Below are positions 25,758-33,509 of a DNA stretch of 64,000 nucleotides, piece after piece (position 1 is the first letter of the stretch; every line of letters begins with the position of its first letter). This stretch comes from Macrococcoides psychrotolerans (GTDB lineage: Bacteria > Bacillota > Bacilli > Staphylococcales > Staphylococcaceae). The notes beneath the pieces were generated by a model. It saw nothing but the letters and a program-made list of their open reading frames with translations. It made no database searches and was not told the origin of the DNA. The DNA lies in the NCBI RefSeq assembly GCF_038095555.1, contig NZ_CP124591.1:124001-188000 (forward strand), in the 5' to 3' direction. The position numbers and the translations under genes are program-made.

Positions 25758-26996
25758 ATGAAGTTTTGCGAGTTACAACCAGATGAATTTGAATCCTTTG
25801 TGAATGAGCATTTCAGTCATTACACACAATCAAGAATTCATTACGATTATAAAGTTGAGCATAATGAACCTGTACATATTGTTGGGGTTAAAGAGGGAGA
25901 TGAAGTACTTGCTGCATGTCTATTAACGAGTGCACGCGCTTTTAAGTACTTTAACTATTTCTACTCGCATCGTGGTCCTGTGATGGATTATTCAAATAAG
26001 GTGCTTGTTGATTTATTCTACACAGAGCTAAGAAAGTATTTAAAATCACATAATGGTTTATTTGCATTGATAGATCCACATATTATTATGAACTATAGAG
26101 ATCACGACGGTAATATTACGGAGTCAAATGATGTGGAAGGCTTTATTGGACAGATGGAAGGTTTAGGGTACCACCATCGTGGATTCCCAGTTGGGTATTC
26201 TAATGATTCACAAGCCAGATTCTTATCAGTGCTTAATCTTGAAGGTAAATCTGAAGATGAATTATTAAAGGAAATGGAATATAAAACGAGACGTAATATT
26301 AAGAAAACGTATGAGATGGGTGTTCGTTTAAGAGATTTATCGGTTGAAGAAACAGATAAATTCTTTGAATTATTTCAGATGGCTGAAGATAAACATGGAT
26401 TCTCGTTCAGAGACTTTGATTACTTCGTTAAGATGCAAAAGATATACAAAGATCAATGTAGGCTTGTATTAAGTTACATTGATTTAGATGAGCATCTTGA
26501 TATTCTGCATAAAGATTTAAAACAGAAAGAAAACGAATATAATAAAGAGAAATTGAAGTTGGATGAAAACCCTGGCTTCAGAAAATTACGTAATAAAGTT
26601 GATCAGCTTTCCAAAGCAGTTGATAAAGAGAAGAAGAAAGTTGCAGAAATTGAATCTTTAAAGCAGACAGATGGCAGAATTCTTCACTTAGCAAGTGCAT
26701 TGTATATTCATAATGAACATGAATTATATTATTTATCAAGTGGTTCTAATCCTAAGTATAATCAATTTATGGGGCCCTATAATATGATGTTTGAAATGAT
26801 TAAGTATGCCAAGAGCCTGAATTTAAAAACTTATAATTTTTATGGTGTAACGGGTGTATTCACTGAAGATGCTGAAGATTATGGTGTACTTAAATTTAAG
26901 AAAGGCTTCAATGCACATATTGAAGAATATATTGGAGACTTTATTTTACCCCTTAGCCCGTTTTATAAATTATACGAACTAAAACAGAAACTCTAA
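25758..26996 (+). CDS. FemA/FemB family peptidoglycan interpeptide aminoacyltransferase
   Basis: Fem proteins add glycine or other residues from aminoacyl-tRNA to the lysine of lipid II. The 412-residue protein has two GNAT-like halves; between about residues 235 and 305 is the long antiparallel coiled coil characteristic of the family. Segments FYSHRGPVMDY, KTRRNIKKTYEMGV, YLSSGSNPKYNQFMGPY and YNFYGVTGVFTEDAEDYGVLKFKKGF match FemA/FemB. The QFMGPY segment is closer to FemB or FmhA than FemA, but I do not assign which. It is a single gene with its own terminator. Confidence 0.9.
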   Translation: MKFCELQPDEFESFVNEHFSHYTQSRIHYDYKVEHNEPVHIVGVKEGDEVLAACLLTSARAFKYFNYFYSHRGPVMDYSNKVLVDLFYTELRKYLKSHNGLFALIDPHIIMNYRDHDGNITESNDVEGFIGQMEGLGYHHRGFPVGYSNDSQARFLSVLNLEGKSEDELLKEMEYKTRRNIKKTYEMGVRLRDLSVEETDKFFELFQMAEDKHGFSFRDFDYFVKMQKIYKDQCRLVLSYIDLDEHLDILHKDLKQKENEYNKEKLKLDENPGFRKLRNKVDQLSKAVDKEKKKVAEIESLKQTDGRILHLASALYIHNEHELYYLSSGSNPKYNQFMGPYNMMFEMIKYAKSLNLKTYNFYGVTGVFTEDAEDYGVLKFKKGFNAHIEEYIGDFILPLSPFYKLYELKQKL

Positions 26997-26998
26997 TT

Positions 26999-27033
26999 AA
27001 TAAGCCGATACTTCTTAGAAGTATCGGCTTATT
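26999..27033. terminator. Bidirectional terminator between fem-type gene and deoD
   Basis: A 15-bp perfect stem (26999-27013 with 27019-27033) with a 5-base loop, between convergent genes. Confidence 0.9.
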
Positions 27034-27044
27034 GATCTATTGTA

Positions 27045-27761
27045 TTACTCTACGATTTCTAATGCGATTTCCATCATATTAGTGAATGATGTTTGACGCT
27101 CTTCAGGTGTCGTTTCTTCGTGTGTTAGTAAGTGGTCGCTTACTGTGAAGATTCCAAGTGCACGAACGTCTCCACCAGCATAAGCAGCATTCATGTATAA
27201 TCCTGCAGATTCCATTTCAACAGCTAAGATGCCCATTGAACGCCATTTATCAGTTGCGTCTTCATTCGCATTGTAGAAGATATCTGATGATAATACGTTA
27301 CCAACGTGACTGACAGCACCTTTTTCATCAGCTAATTGTTTCGCACGTGCAAGTAAATCGAAGTTAGCGATTGGTGCGAAGTGACCAGGTAGTCCGTATT
27401 GCGCCACGTAGTTAGAGTCCGTTGATGCACCTTGAGCAATGATAATATCGTATACGTTAATATCTTCTTGCATTGCGCCACAAGAACCTACACGAATTAA
27501 ATTTTTCACACCAAAGGTATGAATCAATTCATAAGAATAGATGCCGATAGACGGAATCCCCATACCAGTACCCATAACTGAGATACGCTTTCCTTTATAA
27601 GTTCCAGTGTATCCGAACATATTACGTACTTCATTAAATTGAACAACGTCTTCTAAATATGTGTCTGCAATAAACTTAGCGCGAAGTGGATCTCCAGGTA
27701 AGAGAATTGTTTCTGCGATTGGATTGTTTTCTGGTTTAATGTGTGGTGTTGATTTAGACAT
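27045..27761 (-). CDS. deoD: Purine nucleoside phosphorylase DeoD
   Basis: DeoD splits purine nucleosides with phosphate to the free base and ribose 1-phosphate in salvage. The 238 residues begin with STPHI and show LPGDPLRAKFIA, the RVGSCGA phosphate-binding segment, the nucleoside-contacting EMESAGLY motif and SDHLLTHEETT near the C-terminus, all typical of the hexameric DeoD class. It is a single gene with a good GGAG site upstream. Confidence 0.96.
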   Translation of the reverse strand: MSKSTPHIKPENNPIAETILLPGDPLRAKFIADTYLEDVVQFNEVRNMFGYTGTYKGKRISVMGTGMGIPSIGIYSYELIHTFGVKNLIRVGSCGAMQEDINVYDIIIAQGASTDSNYVAQYGLPGHFAPIANFDLLARAKQLADEKGAVSHVGNVLSSDIFYNANEDATDKWRSMGILAVEMESAGLYMNAAYAGGDVRALGIFTVSDHLLTHEETTPEERQTSFTNMMEIALEIVE

Positions 27762-27866
27762 TATGTTTTCTCCTTTAATAAATATATTTGATCACTTTTA
27801 GTCTACCTTACAATGCTATCTTCTTTCAAGCAAAGGTATTATAAAGTGTAGGTTTATAGAGATTTA

Positions 27867-28544
27867 TTATTTTCTTAATCGTTGTGTGGCGATCATCATG
27901 AAGAATGACATCACAATCATTATGAAAACCCAGGCGTATGCAAGATGCAAATCATTATTTTCAATTGCTACATATATTGCTGTCGGCATCGTCTCGGTAA
28001 CACCAGGTATATTGCCGGCGAATATAAGTGTTGCACCGAACTCTCCGATTGCGCGTGCAAAGGCTAACAAAGTTCCAGTTAGCAAGGCCGCTCTCGATAA
28101 AGGTAAAGTAATATGTGTAAACATGCGAAACTTTGAAGCGCCATCAAGCTGGGCAACATGATATAAATTTTCCGGAATCTGTTCTATACCTATTTTTATT
28201 GATTGATACATTAATGGTAAAGCGACAAGAGTAGATGCGGTAATAGCGGCATAAATTGTAAAGATAATTGGCTGGTGAAAGAGTAGGTCTATAAATCTCC
28301 CCATTACGCTTTGTTTACCAAATAAGATGAGCAGTAAAAATCCTACAACGGTTGGAGGAAGTACCATTGGCATCATAATGATAGCTTCTAAAATCGTCTT
28401 TCCTTTAAAATATTTCCTGGATAATAAATAATGTAATAAAAGTGCCAATACGAAACTTAATATTGTTGCACTCACTGCGACTTTGAGCGAGATGATTATG
28501 GGTGATATAAAGTTTTCGTCATTTAATAAACTGGATAAAGTCAT
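27867..28544 (-). CDS. modB: Molybdate ABC transporter permease ModB
   Basis: ModB forms the membrane channel of the molybdate importer. The 225 residues have about five membrane helices, the ModB-type MMPMVLPPTVVGFLLL segment and the cytoplasmic EAA loop (YHVAQLDGASKFRMFTHI) that contacts the ATPase, followed by ARAIGEFGATLIFAG. Neither modA nor modC is next to it on either strand, which is unusual. Molybdate import fits the Mo cofactor genes at 44-50 kb. A tungstate or sulfate permease is less likely. Confidence 0.88.
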   Translation of the reverse strand: MTLSSLLNDENFISPIIISLKVAVSATILSFVLALLLHYLLSRKYFKGKTILEAIIMMPMVLPPTVVGFLLLILFGKQSVMGRFIDLLFHQPIIFTIYAAITASTLVALPLMYQSIKIGIEQIPENLYHVAQLDGASKFRMFTHITLPLSRAALLTGTLLAFARAIGEFGATLIFAGNIPGVTETMPTAIYVAIENNDLHLAYAWVFIMIVMSFFMMIATQRLRK

Positions 28545-28666
28545 ATTTTTCGTCCTAATTGTTAATTTGTTAATATCATTATATATGATTATATGAATAC
28601 ACGCTTATCGAAAATGATAGTTGTAAATAAAAGTGTTACAATTTCAATGAGAGGAGAATGACAGCA

Positions 28667-29824
28667 ATGGAAAATGAATTATTTCTTGAAAGCAGCATCG
28701 AATTAAAATGGAAAGCATTATTCGAAGCAAACAGAGAGTGGTTAGAACGAACGGCCGCAGAAGCTGATAAAAAAGGAGTGCTTAACAATCAGCTTATCGA
28801 TTGGTTGATTAAACATGAGTATCACATGCTAACTTTGCCTGTTGAACATGGTGGTGCTGGGTGTAATATTAAAGAACTTATCGTGATTCAGTCTTTACTT
28901 GGATATTATGATGAATCAACAGCCTTATCCATTGGTTGGCATCTTGGTGTTGTGGGAGAAGTATTTGAGTTAAACCTCTGGTCGGAAGAGATGATGTTGC
29001 AATTTGCTGAAGACGTAAAAAAGGGTGCAATCACGAATCGCGTTGTATCCGAAAGCGAGATGGGAAGCCCGACGCGAGGAGGTCGTCCTTCTACGAATGC
29101 GGTACATGCTGGAGAGAAGTATGTAATTAATGGCACTAAGACCTTTGCATCCATGAGTCATCGTCTGACGCACATGCTTGTAGGAGCTTACGATACTGAA
29201 GCGTCTGCTATGGGGTTCTATTATGTCCCAGCTGATAGTGCTGGTATTGAAATCGTTGAGACATGGGATACGTTAGGGATGCGTGCAACGGCTAGCCATG
29301 ATGTCATTTTTAATGATGTGAACATCAATGAACGCAACAGAGTTGAAATTAATAAAGAAAAGCTTGCGAATCCATGGTTGATGCATATTCCGGCAGTTTA
29401 TCTTGGTCTTGCACAACGTGCACTAGATGAAGCAGTACAATTCAGTAAAACGTATCAACCAAACTCTTTGCAGACGACCATCAGTGAACTTCCTCATATT
29501 CAGGATAAACTCGCTAAAATGGAGATGCTGATGATGCAGTCTCGTCATTTCATTTATCATGCATGCGATATGCACTTGGAAGGTAAGACAGAACATCTCG
29601 GACTTACATTCCAGCTGTCAAAACATATCATTGTCAATAATGGACTTGAAATTATTGATTTAGCAATGCGCGTATTAGGGGCAAAGAGCCTGGAACGTAC
29701 AAGAATATTAGAAAGAATATTAAGGTCGATGAGAGCAGGCCTGCATAATCCACCGATGGATGATGCTGTTGAACGCAATATTGTGACTCAATTATTAAAA
29801 ACACATGAAATCAATGCGCATTAA
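28667..29824 (+). CDS. Acyl-CoA dehydrogenase family flavoprotein
   Basis: The roughly 385-residue protein has the three-domain acyl-CoA dehydrogenase plan: an N-terminal helical domain with PVEHGGAG, a middle beta domain with SESEMGSP and INGTKTFASMS, and a C-terminal helical domain with RVLGAKSLERT. GTKTFASMS and the WDTLGMRATASHDVIF segment resemble the DszC or dehydrogenase/monooxygenase subgroup as well as true acyl-CoA dehydrogenases, so the substrate is uncertain. I prefer the ATG at 28667, about 10 bases after GAGGAG; the ATG at 28658 is too close. The last codons lie within the terminator hairpin. Confidence 0.85.
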   Translation: MENELFLESSIELKWKALFEANREWLERTAAEADKKGVLNNQLIDWLIKHEYHMLTLPVEHGGAGCNIKELIVIQSLLGYYDESTALSIGWHLGVVGEVFELNLWSEEMMLQFAEDVKKGAITNRVVSESEMGSPTRGGRPSTNAVHAGEKYVINGTKTFASMSHRLTHMLVGAYDTEASAMGFYYVPADSAGIEIVETWDTLGMRATASHDVIFNDVNINERNRVEINKEKLANPWLMHIPAVYLGLAQRALDEAVQFSKTYQPNSLQTTISELPHIQDKLAKMEMLMMQSRHFIYHACDMHLEGKTEHLGLTFQLSKHIIVNNGLEIIDLAMRVLGAKSLERTRILERILRSMRAGLHNPPMDDAVERNIVTQLLKTHEINAH

Positions 29825-29845
29825 TGCATTGATTTCATGTGTTTT
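29797..29845. terminator. Long bidirectional terminator overlapping the acyl-CoA dehydrogenase stop
   Basis: A perfect 20-bp stem (29797-29816 with 29826-29845) encloses the stop codon region and is flanked by A-rich and T-rich tracts. It serves the convergent EamA gene too. Confidence 0.88.
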
Positions 29846-30749
29846 TTTGTACTTTTTTTTCTTTAGAATTAATGATGGATATAAAGAGGACGACACCTAG
29901 TATAATCATCATTCCAATAATCTGAATAAAATTAAATGGCTGTTTCAGCCAAAGGATACTCACGATAATAGCGGTAAGTGGTTCTATACATCCAAGTAAT
30001 GCAGTAAGTTGTGGATCGATATATTTCACGCTTAATAAATATAAGAAGAATGCAAGTGCAGTTCCTACGATAATCACAAAGATTAAATATCCGATGGCCA
30101 CACTTCCCATCGCAAAAGGGTTAATATACCAATGTCTATTGAAAAGACTGATAAATATTCCTGCAAAGAGCATTGCCCATCCAATAATAACTAATGGTTT
30201 ATTATGAACAAATAGTCGTCCAGCATACATTGTGTAGAATGCAGCTGCCACTGCGCTGAGCAATCCCCAGATGATGGCTTTGGGTGGGACGACAACGTTA
30301 TTAATATTACCACTTGTAAGAAGTAGAAAAGTCCCGAATGTAGATACAGCGATGACGATAAAATCAATCAACCTAAAATTAATTTTACGTGTGCTAAGCA
30401 AATAAATTAAAATGACAATAGGTGCTAAATACTGTAGTAAAGTAGCGACAGCAGCATTTCCGGCTTCTATTGAGGCAAGAAAAGTATACTGTACTGCAAG
30501 CATTCCGAATATTGAATATATAATGAGATGTATCATAGTATAGCGATCTTTAAAGAGGTTGAAAATATTTTGTTTTCTAATAACAGCAAGTAGCAATAAG
30601 AATAATCCACTGAATATTAATCTTACAGTAATAAACCAATCAAGAGGAAGTTTAAAAGTCTGGAACATTTGTTGTGATACTGTCCCGCCTACACCCCAGA
30701 ATATTGCCCCTAATGTAACAAGAATGATGCCTTTTGTCGTATTATTCAT
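29835..30749 (-). CDS. EamA/DMT family transporter
   Basis: The 304-residue protein has about ten membrane helices in two repeated EamA halves, starting GIILVTLGAIFWGVGG and repeating in GLLSAVAAAFYTMYAG, with a late ALLGCIEPLTAIIVSILWL. Such carriers export metabolites or amino acids; the substrate is not visible. I start at the ATG at 30749 with GGAGGG upstream; the frame is open to 30809 without a ribosome site. A Fur-controlled gene is divergent. Confidence 0.87.
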   Translation of the reverse strand: MNNTTKGIILVTLGAIFWGVGGTVSQQMFQTFKLPLDWFITVRLIFSGLFLLLLAVIRKQNIFNLFKDRYTMIHLIIYSIFGMLAVQYTFLASIEAGNAAVATLLQYLAPIVILIYLLSTRKINFRLIDFIVIAVSTFGTFLLLTSGNINNVVVPPKAIIWGLLSAVAAAFYTMYAGRLFVHNKPLVIIGWAMLFAGIFISLFNRHWYINPFAMGSVAIGYLIFVIIVGTALAFFLYLLSVKYIDPQLTALLGCIEPLTAIIVSILWLKQPFNFIQIIGMMIILGVVLFISIINSKEKKVQKNT

Positions 30750-30868
30750 GATAGCCCTCCTTAAATTGCATATTACCTCGATTATAGAGATAGAATATAT
30801 GAAATTCAATGTAATAAAAGATATAAAAAAGATATTGCTTTTGTCAATGATTGTTCATATAATTAATT

Positions 30869-30887
30869 GGTAATGATAATCAATATC
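30869..30887. promoter_or_regulatory. Fur box upstream of fhuD2
   Basis: GGTAATGATAATCAATATC matches 17 of 19 positions of the Fur consensus and lies 17 bases before the ATG of the siderophore-binding lipoprotein. Repression by Fur with iron is expected. Confidence 0.85.
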
Positions 30888-30903
30888 AATTGGAGGGAAA
30901 GTA

Positions 30904-31815
30904 ATGAAAAAAATATTAATATTATTCATCGTATGTATTATCATGCTCGCAGCATGCGGGAATAAAGATAGCAAGAAAGAGCAAAAAGAAACAACAGTAG
31001 AATTTAAAACAGATAGCGGCAAAACAATAAAAATTCCAAAAGAACCAAAACGTATCGTTGTTATGGGTGCAAGCTATGTTGGGAATTTAATTGATTTAGG
31101 TGTTACTCCGGTTGGAGCAGATCAATATGCATTCCAATCTGATATATTAAAACCGAAGCTTAAGGGTGTAGAACAGTTAAATCCAGGCGATGTTGAGAAA
31201 GTCGCTAAACTAAAACCAGATTTAATTATTTCATTTGATACTGATAAAGATAATAAGAAGTATGAAAAAATTGCACCAACAATTCCTTTTACATATACAA
31301 AGCATGATTATTTAGAAGTACACGAATTATTAGGAAAAATTGTTGGTAAAGAAAAAGAAGCAAAAGCATTTGTGGATAAATGGAATAAAGAGACGAAAAA
31401 AGATGGTAAAGAAATTAAAAAACATCTTGGTGAAGATAAAACTTATTCTATCTTCCAGTTCTTCCAAAAAGAAATCTATGTGTATGGCGATAACTGGGGC
31501 CGTGGATCAGAAATTATTTATCAAGCGTTTGACTTGAAGATGCAGGATAAAATTGTTAAAGATGTTAAACCGACAGGATGGAAGAAAGTTTCTTCTGAAA
31601 GTTTGAGTAGCTATGCAGGAGATATTGTACTCGTGTCAAGTGATGCAGGGTCTGCTACAAATACAGTAACTGAATCTAATTTGTGGAAGAACATGGATGC
31701 AGTTAAAAATAACCGCCTCGTTGAATATGATGCTGAAGATTTCTGGTTTAATGATCCAATTTCTTTAGAACATCAAAGAAAAGTTCTGAAAGACAAGTTA
31801 ATGAATTTGAAATGA
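30904..31815 (+). CDS. fhuD2: Ferric hydroxamate-binding lipoprotein, FhuD2 type
   Basis: FhuD2 captures ferric hydroxamate siderophores at the cell surface and passes them to FhuBG permease with FhuC. The protein has a signal peptide and lipobox LAAC with the lipidated Cys18, then a class III binding protein fold. Strong similarity to S. aureus FhuD2 is visible in KTIKIPKEPKRI, KIVGKEKEAKAF, KDGKEIKK, YGDNWGRGSEIIYQAF and WKNMDAVK. No permease or ATPase gene lies next to it. A Fur box and terminator make it a single-gene unit. Confidence 0.9.
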   Translation: MKKILILFIVCIIMLAACGNKDSKKEQKETTVEFKTDSGKTIKIPKEPKRIVVMGASYVGNLIDLGVTPVGADQYAFQSDILKPKLKGVEQLNPGDVEKVAKLKPDLIISFDTDKDNKKYEKIAPTIPFTYTKHDYLEVHELLGKIVGKEKEAKAFVDKWNKETKKDGKEIKKHLGEDKTYSIFQFFQKEIYVYGDNWGRGSEIIYQAFDLKMQDKIVKDVKPTGWKKVSSESLSSYAGDIVLVSSDAGSATNTVTESNLWKNMDAVKNNRLVEYDAEDFWFNDPISLEHQRKVLKDKLMNLK

Positions 31816-31821
31816 TGAATG

Positions 31822-31845
31822 GCTGGATATTCCAGCTATTTTTTT
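31822..31845 (+). terminator. Terminator of fhuD2
   Basis: GCTGGA (31822-31827) and TCCAGC (31831-31836), a tight 3-base loop, followed by TATTTTTTT. Confidence 0.75.
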
Positions 31846-31852
31846 ATATCCA

Positions 31853-31884
31853 TTGTTAACTTTTTGTACTAAAAGGTTAACGAA
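31853..31884. promoter_or_regulatory. BirA operator of bioY
   Basis: TTGTTAAC (31853-31860) and GGTTAACGAA (31875-31884) are the two half-sites of a biotin repressor BirA box with the usual 14-15 base gap, 43 bases upstream of bioY. This predicts repression by biotinyl-AMP-bound BirA. Confidence 0.88.
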
Positions 31885-31926
31885 TAGTGTAGAATAAGTT
31901 TATTCTGTTGAAATGAGGTTTAAGAA

Positions 31927-32475
31927 ATGAAATTGAAAGATTTAGTGATTATCGCAATGTTTGCAGCTTTAATCTCTGCGATGGGTATTATCCCTCCAAT
32001 TCCTGTGCCTGGTTTGCCTGTTCCGATTGTTCTTCAAAATTTAGGCATAATGCTGGCAGGCTGTTTGTTAGGACGTAAGAAAGGTACGTTTGCTGTATTA
32101 TTATTCTTGTTGCTTGCAGCAGTGGGTGCACCTGTATTATCTGGTGGCCGCGGAGGATTCGCATTATTTTTCGGTCCGACAGGTGGCTATTTATTATCAT
32201 ATGTTATTGTTGCCTATTTAATCGGCTTATTTACAGATAAGATGAGACACTTTTCAGTGTGGAAAGTATTTATTGTTAATGCGCTTATCGGTGCAATTTT
32301 ATGTAATTTAATTGGTGGGGCATTCATGGCGCAAAACTTAAAAATAGATCTAATGAAAGCTTATACTTCTGTATTGGTTTTCTTGCCAGGAGATTTTATT
32401 AAAGCATTACTTGCAGCACTACTTGCTGTATCTTTAAGAAAGAACCCACAAATAAAAAGAAGTTTAAATATATAA
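31927..32475 (+). CDS. bioY: Biotin ECF transporter substrate-binding component BioY
   Basis: BioY is the membrane S component that binds biotin and docks on the shared energy-coupling module. The 182-residue protein has about six hydrophobic helices and the family motif GGRGGFALFFGPTGGYLL near residues 75-92. The ECF ATPases and EcfT are not in this window, as is usual for the shared type. It stands alone between a BirA operator and a terminator. Confidence 0.95.
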   Translation: MKLKDLVIIAMFAALISAMGIIPPIPVPGLPVPIVLQNLGIMLAGCLLGRKKGTFAVLLFLLLAAVGAPVLSGGRGGFALFFGPTGGYLLSYVIVAYLIGLFTDKMRHFSVWKVFIVNALIGAILCNLIGGAFMAQNLKIDLMKAYTSVLVFLPGDFIKALLAALLAVSLRKNPQIKRSLNI

Positions 32476-32476
32476 T

Positions 32477-32501
32477 AAAAAGCGCTTAATCGGCGCTTTT
32501 T
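32477..32501 (+). terminator. Terminator of bioY
   Basis: AAAAAGCGC (32477-32485) pairs with GCGCTTTTT (32493-32501) over 9 bp and ends in the T-run. Confidence 0.85.
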
Positions 32502-32514
32502 ATTATGCAGAAAT

Positions 32515-33303
32515 TTATATAATTAAGCGTTCGGGGTGACTGTATACATTAAAGCTATCCTCTCTTATAAATCCAATTGCGGTAATGTTTAAATCATCGG
32601 CAAGCTTAATTGCAAGATCTGTCGGAGCAGATTTACTTAATATTATCCCTACACCAATTTTAGAGGCTTTTATCAGTATCTCAGAAGAGATTCTACCCGA
32701 GAATATTAATATTTTATCTTTAATTGGGATGCGATTTAATATGCAATGCCCATATAGTTTATCCATTGCATTATGTCGACCGATATCTGTGCGGTGTAAG
32801 TGGAAGGCATCGCCATCGCTGATTGCTGCGTTATGCAGGCCTCCCGTTACTTGAAATGCTTTACTTTCACTTTGAAGATGCTGCATCATACGAATGACTT
32901 CACTTGGCGTAATCGTCTTCTCAGTTGTAGATACTTTAGACGTTTGCATATCATTAACAAAATAAAACTGTCTGCTTTTCCCACAGCAAGAACTGATCAT
33001 ACGTTTTGAGTGATTTGCATGAATTGAATGTATCTCGCGCGTGAGTGTAATATGACATAGTCCTTTAGAATCATCAAGATGGAATTTCTCGATATCGCTA
33101 AACTTTCTTATTATACCTTCTGAGGCTAGAAACCCTATGATAAGTTCTTTCATATAATCAGGTGTACACACTATTGTTGCGAATTCTTCGTTATTGATAT
33201 AAATCGTTAATGGGAATTCAGTTGCAATCTGATCATGCTCCTCACGTAATCCGTCACGATTATACTTCAATATATTATTTGTAACATAAACTTCAGGCGT
33301 CAT
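32515..33303 (-). CDS. fdhD: Formate dehydrogenase accessory sulfurtransferase FdhD
   Basis: FdhD transfers sulfur from cysteine desulfurase to the Mo-bisMGD cofactor of formate dehydrogenase. The 262 residues contain the reactive cysteine pair in SSCCGKSR near residue 100 and segments VTGGLHNA, RTDIGRHNAMDKLYG and SGRISSEILIKAS, all characteristic. It is divergent from narG, sharing a 206-bp regulatory gap. No formate dehydrogenase gene is in the window, so its partner is elsewhere. Confidence 0.95.
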   Translation of the reverse strand: MTPEVYVTNNILKYNRDGLREEHDQIATEFPLTIYINNEEFATIVCTPDYMKELIIGFLASEGIIRKFSDIEKFHLDDSKGLCHITLTREIHSIHANHSKRMISSCCGKSRQFYFVNDMQTSKVSTTEKTITPSEVIRMMQHLQSESKAFQVTGGLHNAAISDGDAFHLHRTDIGRHNAMDKLYGHCILNRIPIKDKILIFSGRISSEILIKASKIGVGIILSKSAPTDLAIKLADDLNITAIGFIREDSFNVYSHPERLII

Positions 33304-33405
33304 TATGATTCCCCCTTTAGTTATATCATATCAAATTAAGCACATAACGTATTTGACAATTGCTTCAAAATAAAAATTTTGAATATATTATTGAACGGTT
33401 ATCTA

Positions 33406-33440
33406 TAGGGATTCCCCTACACACTTTAGGACATTCCCCA
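33406..33440 (+). promoter_or_regulatory. Tandem NreC-like sites of the narG promoter
   Basis: TAGGGATTCCCCTA (33406-33419) and TAGGACATTCCCCA (33427-33440) start 21 bp apart. Their GGGA/CCCC pattern resembles NreC response regulator binding sites of staphylococci. They lie at the same distances from the -10 box as the matching elements at narT. Confidence 0.65.
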
Positions 33441-33451
33441 ATGGCTCTAAC

Positions 33452-33470
33452 TTGTGAAAAGTTTCATAAT
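33452..33470 (+). promoter_or_regulatory. Rex-like box overlapping the narG -10
   Basis: TTGTGAAAAGTTTCATAA (33452-33469) matches the TTGTGA-N6-TCACAA Rex consensus except for one base in the right arm, and covers the CATAAT -10 box (33465-33470). NADH-sensing Rex would repress under aerobic conditions. Confidence 0.6.
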
Positions 33471-33509
33471 CTAAAGTAAGAGGGCGAATGTCTAAAAGGA
33501 GTGTTATAA

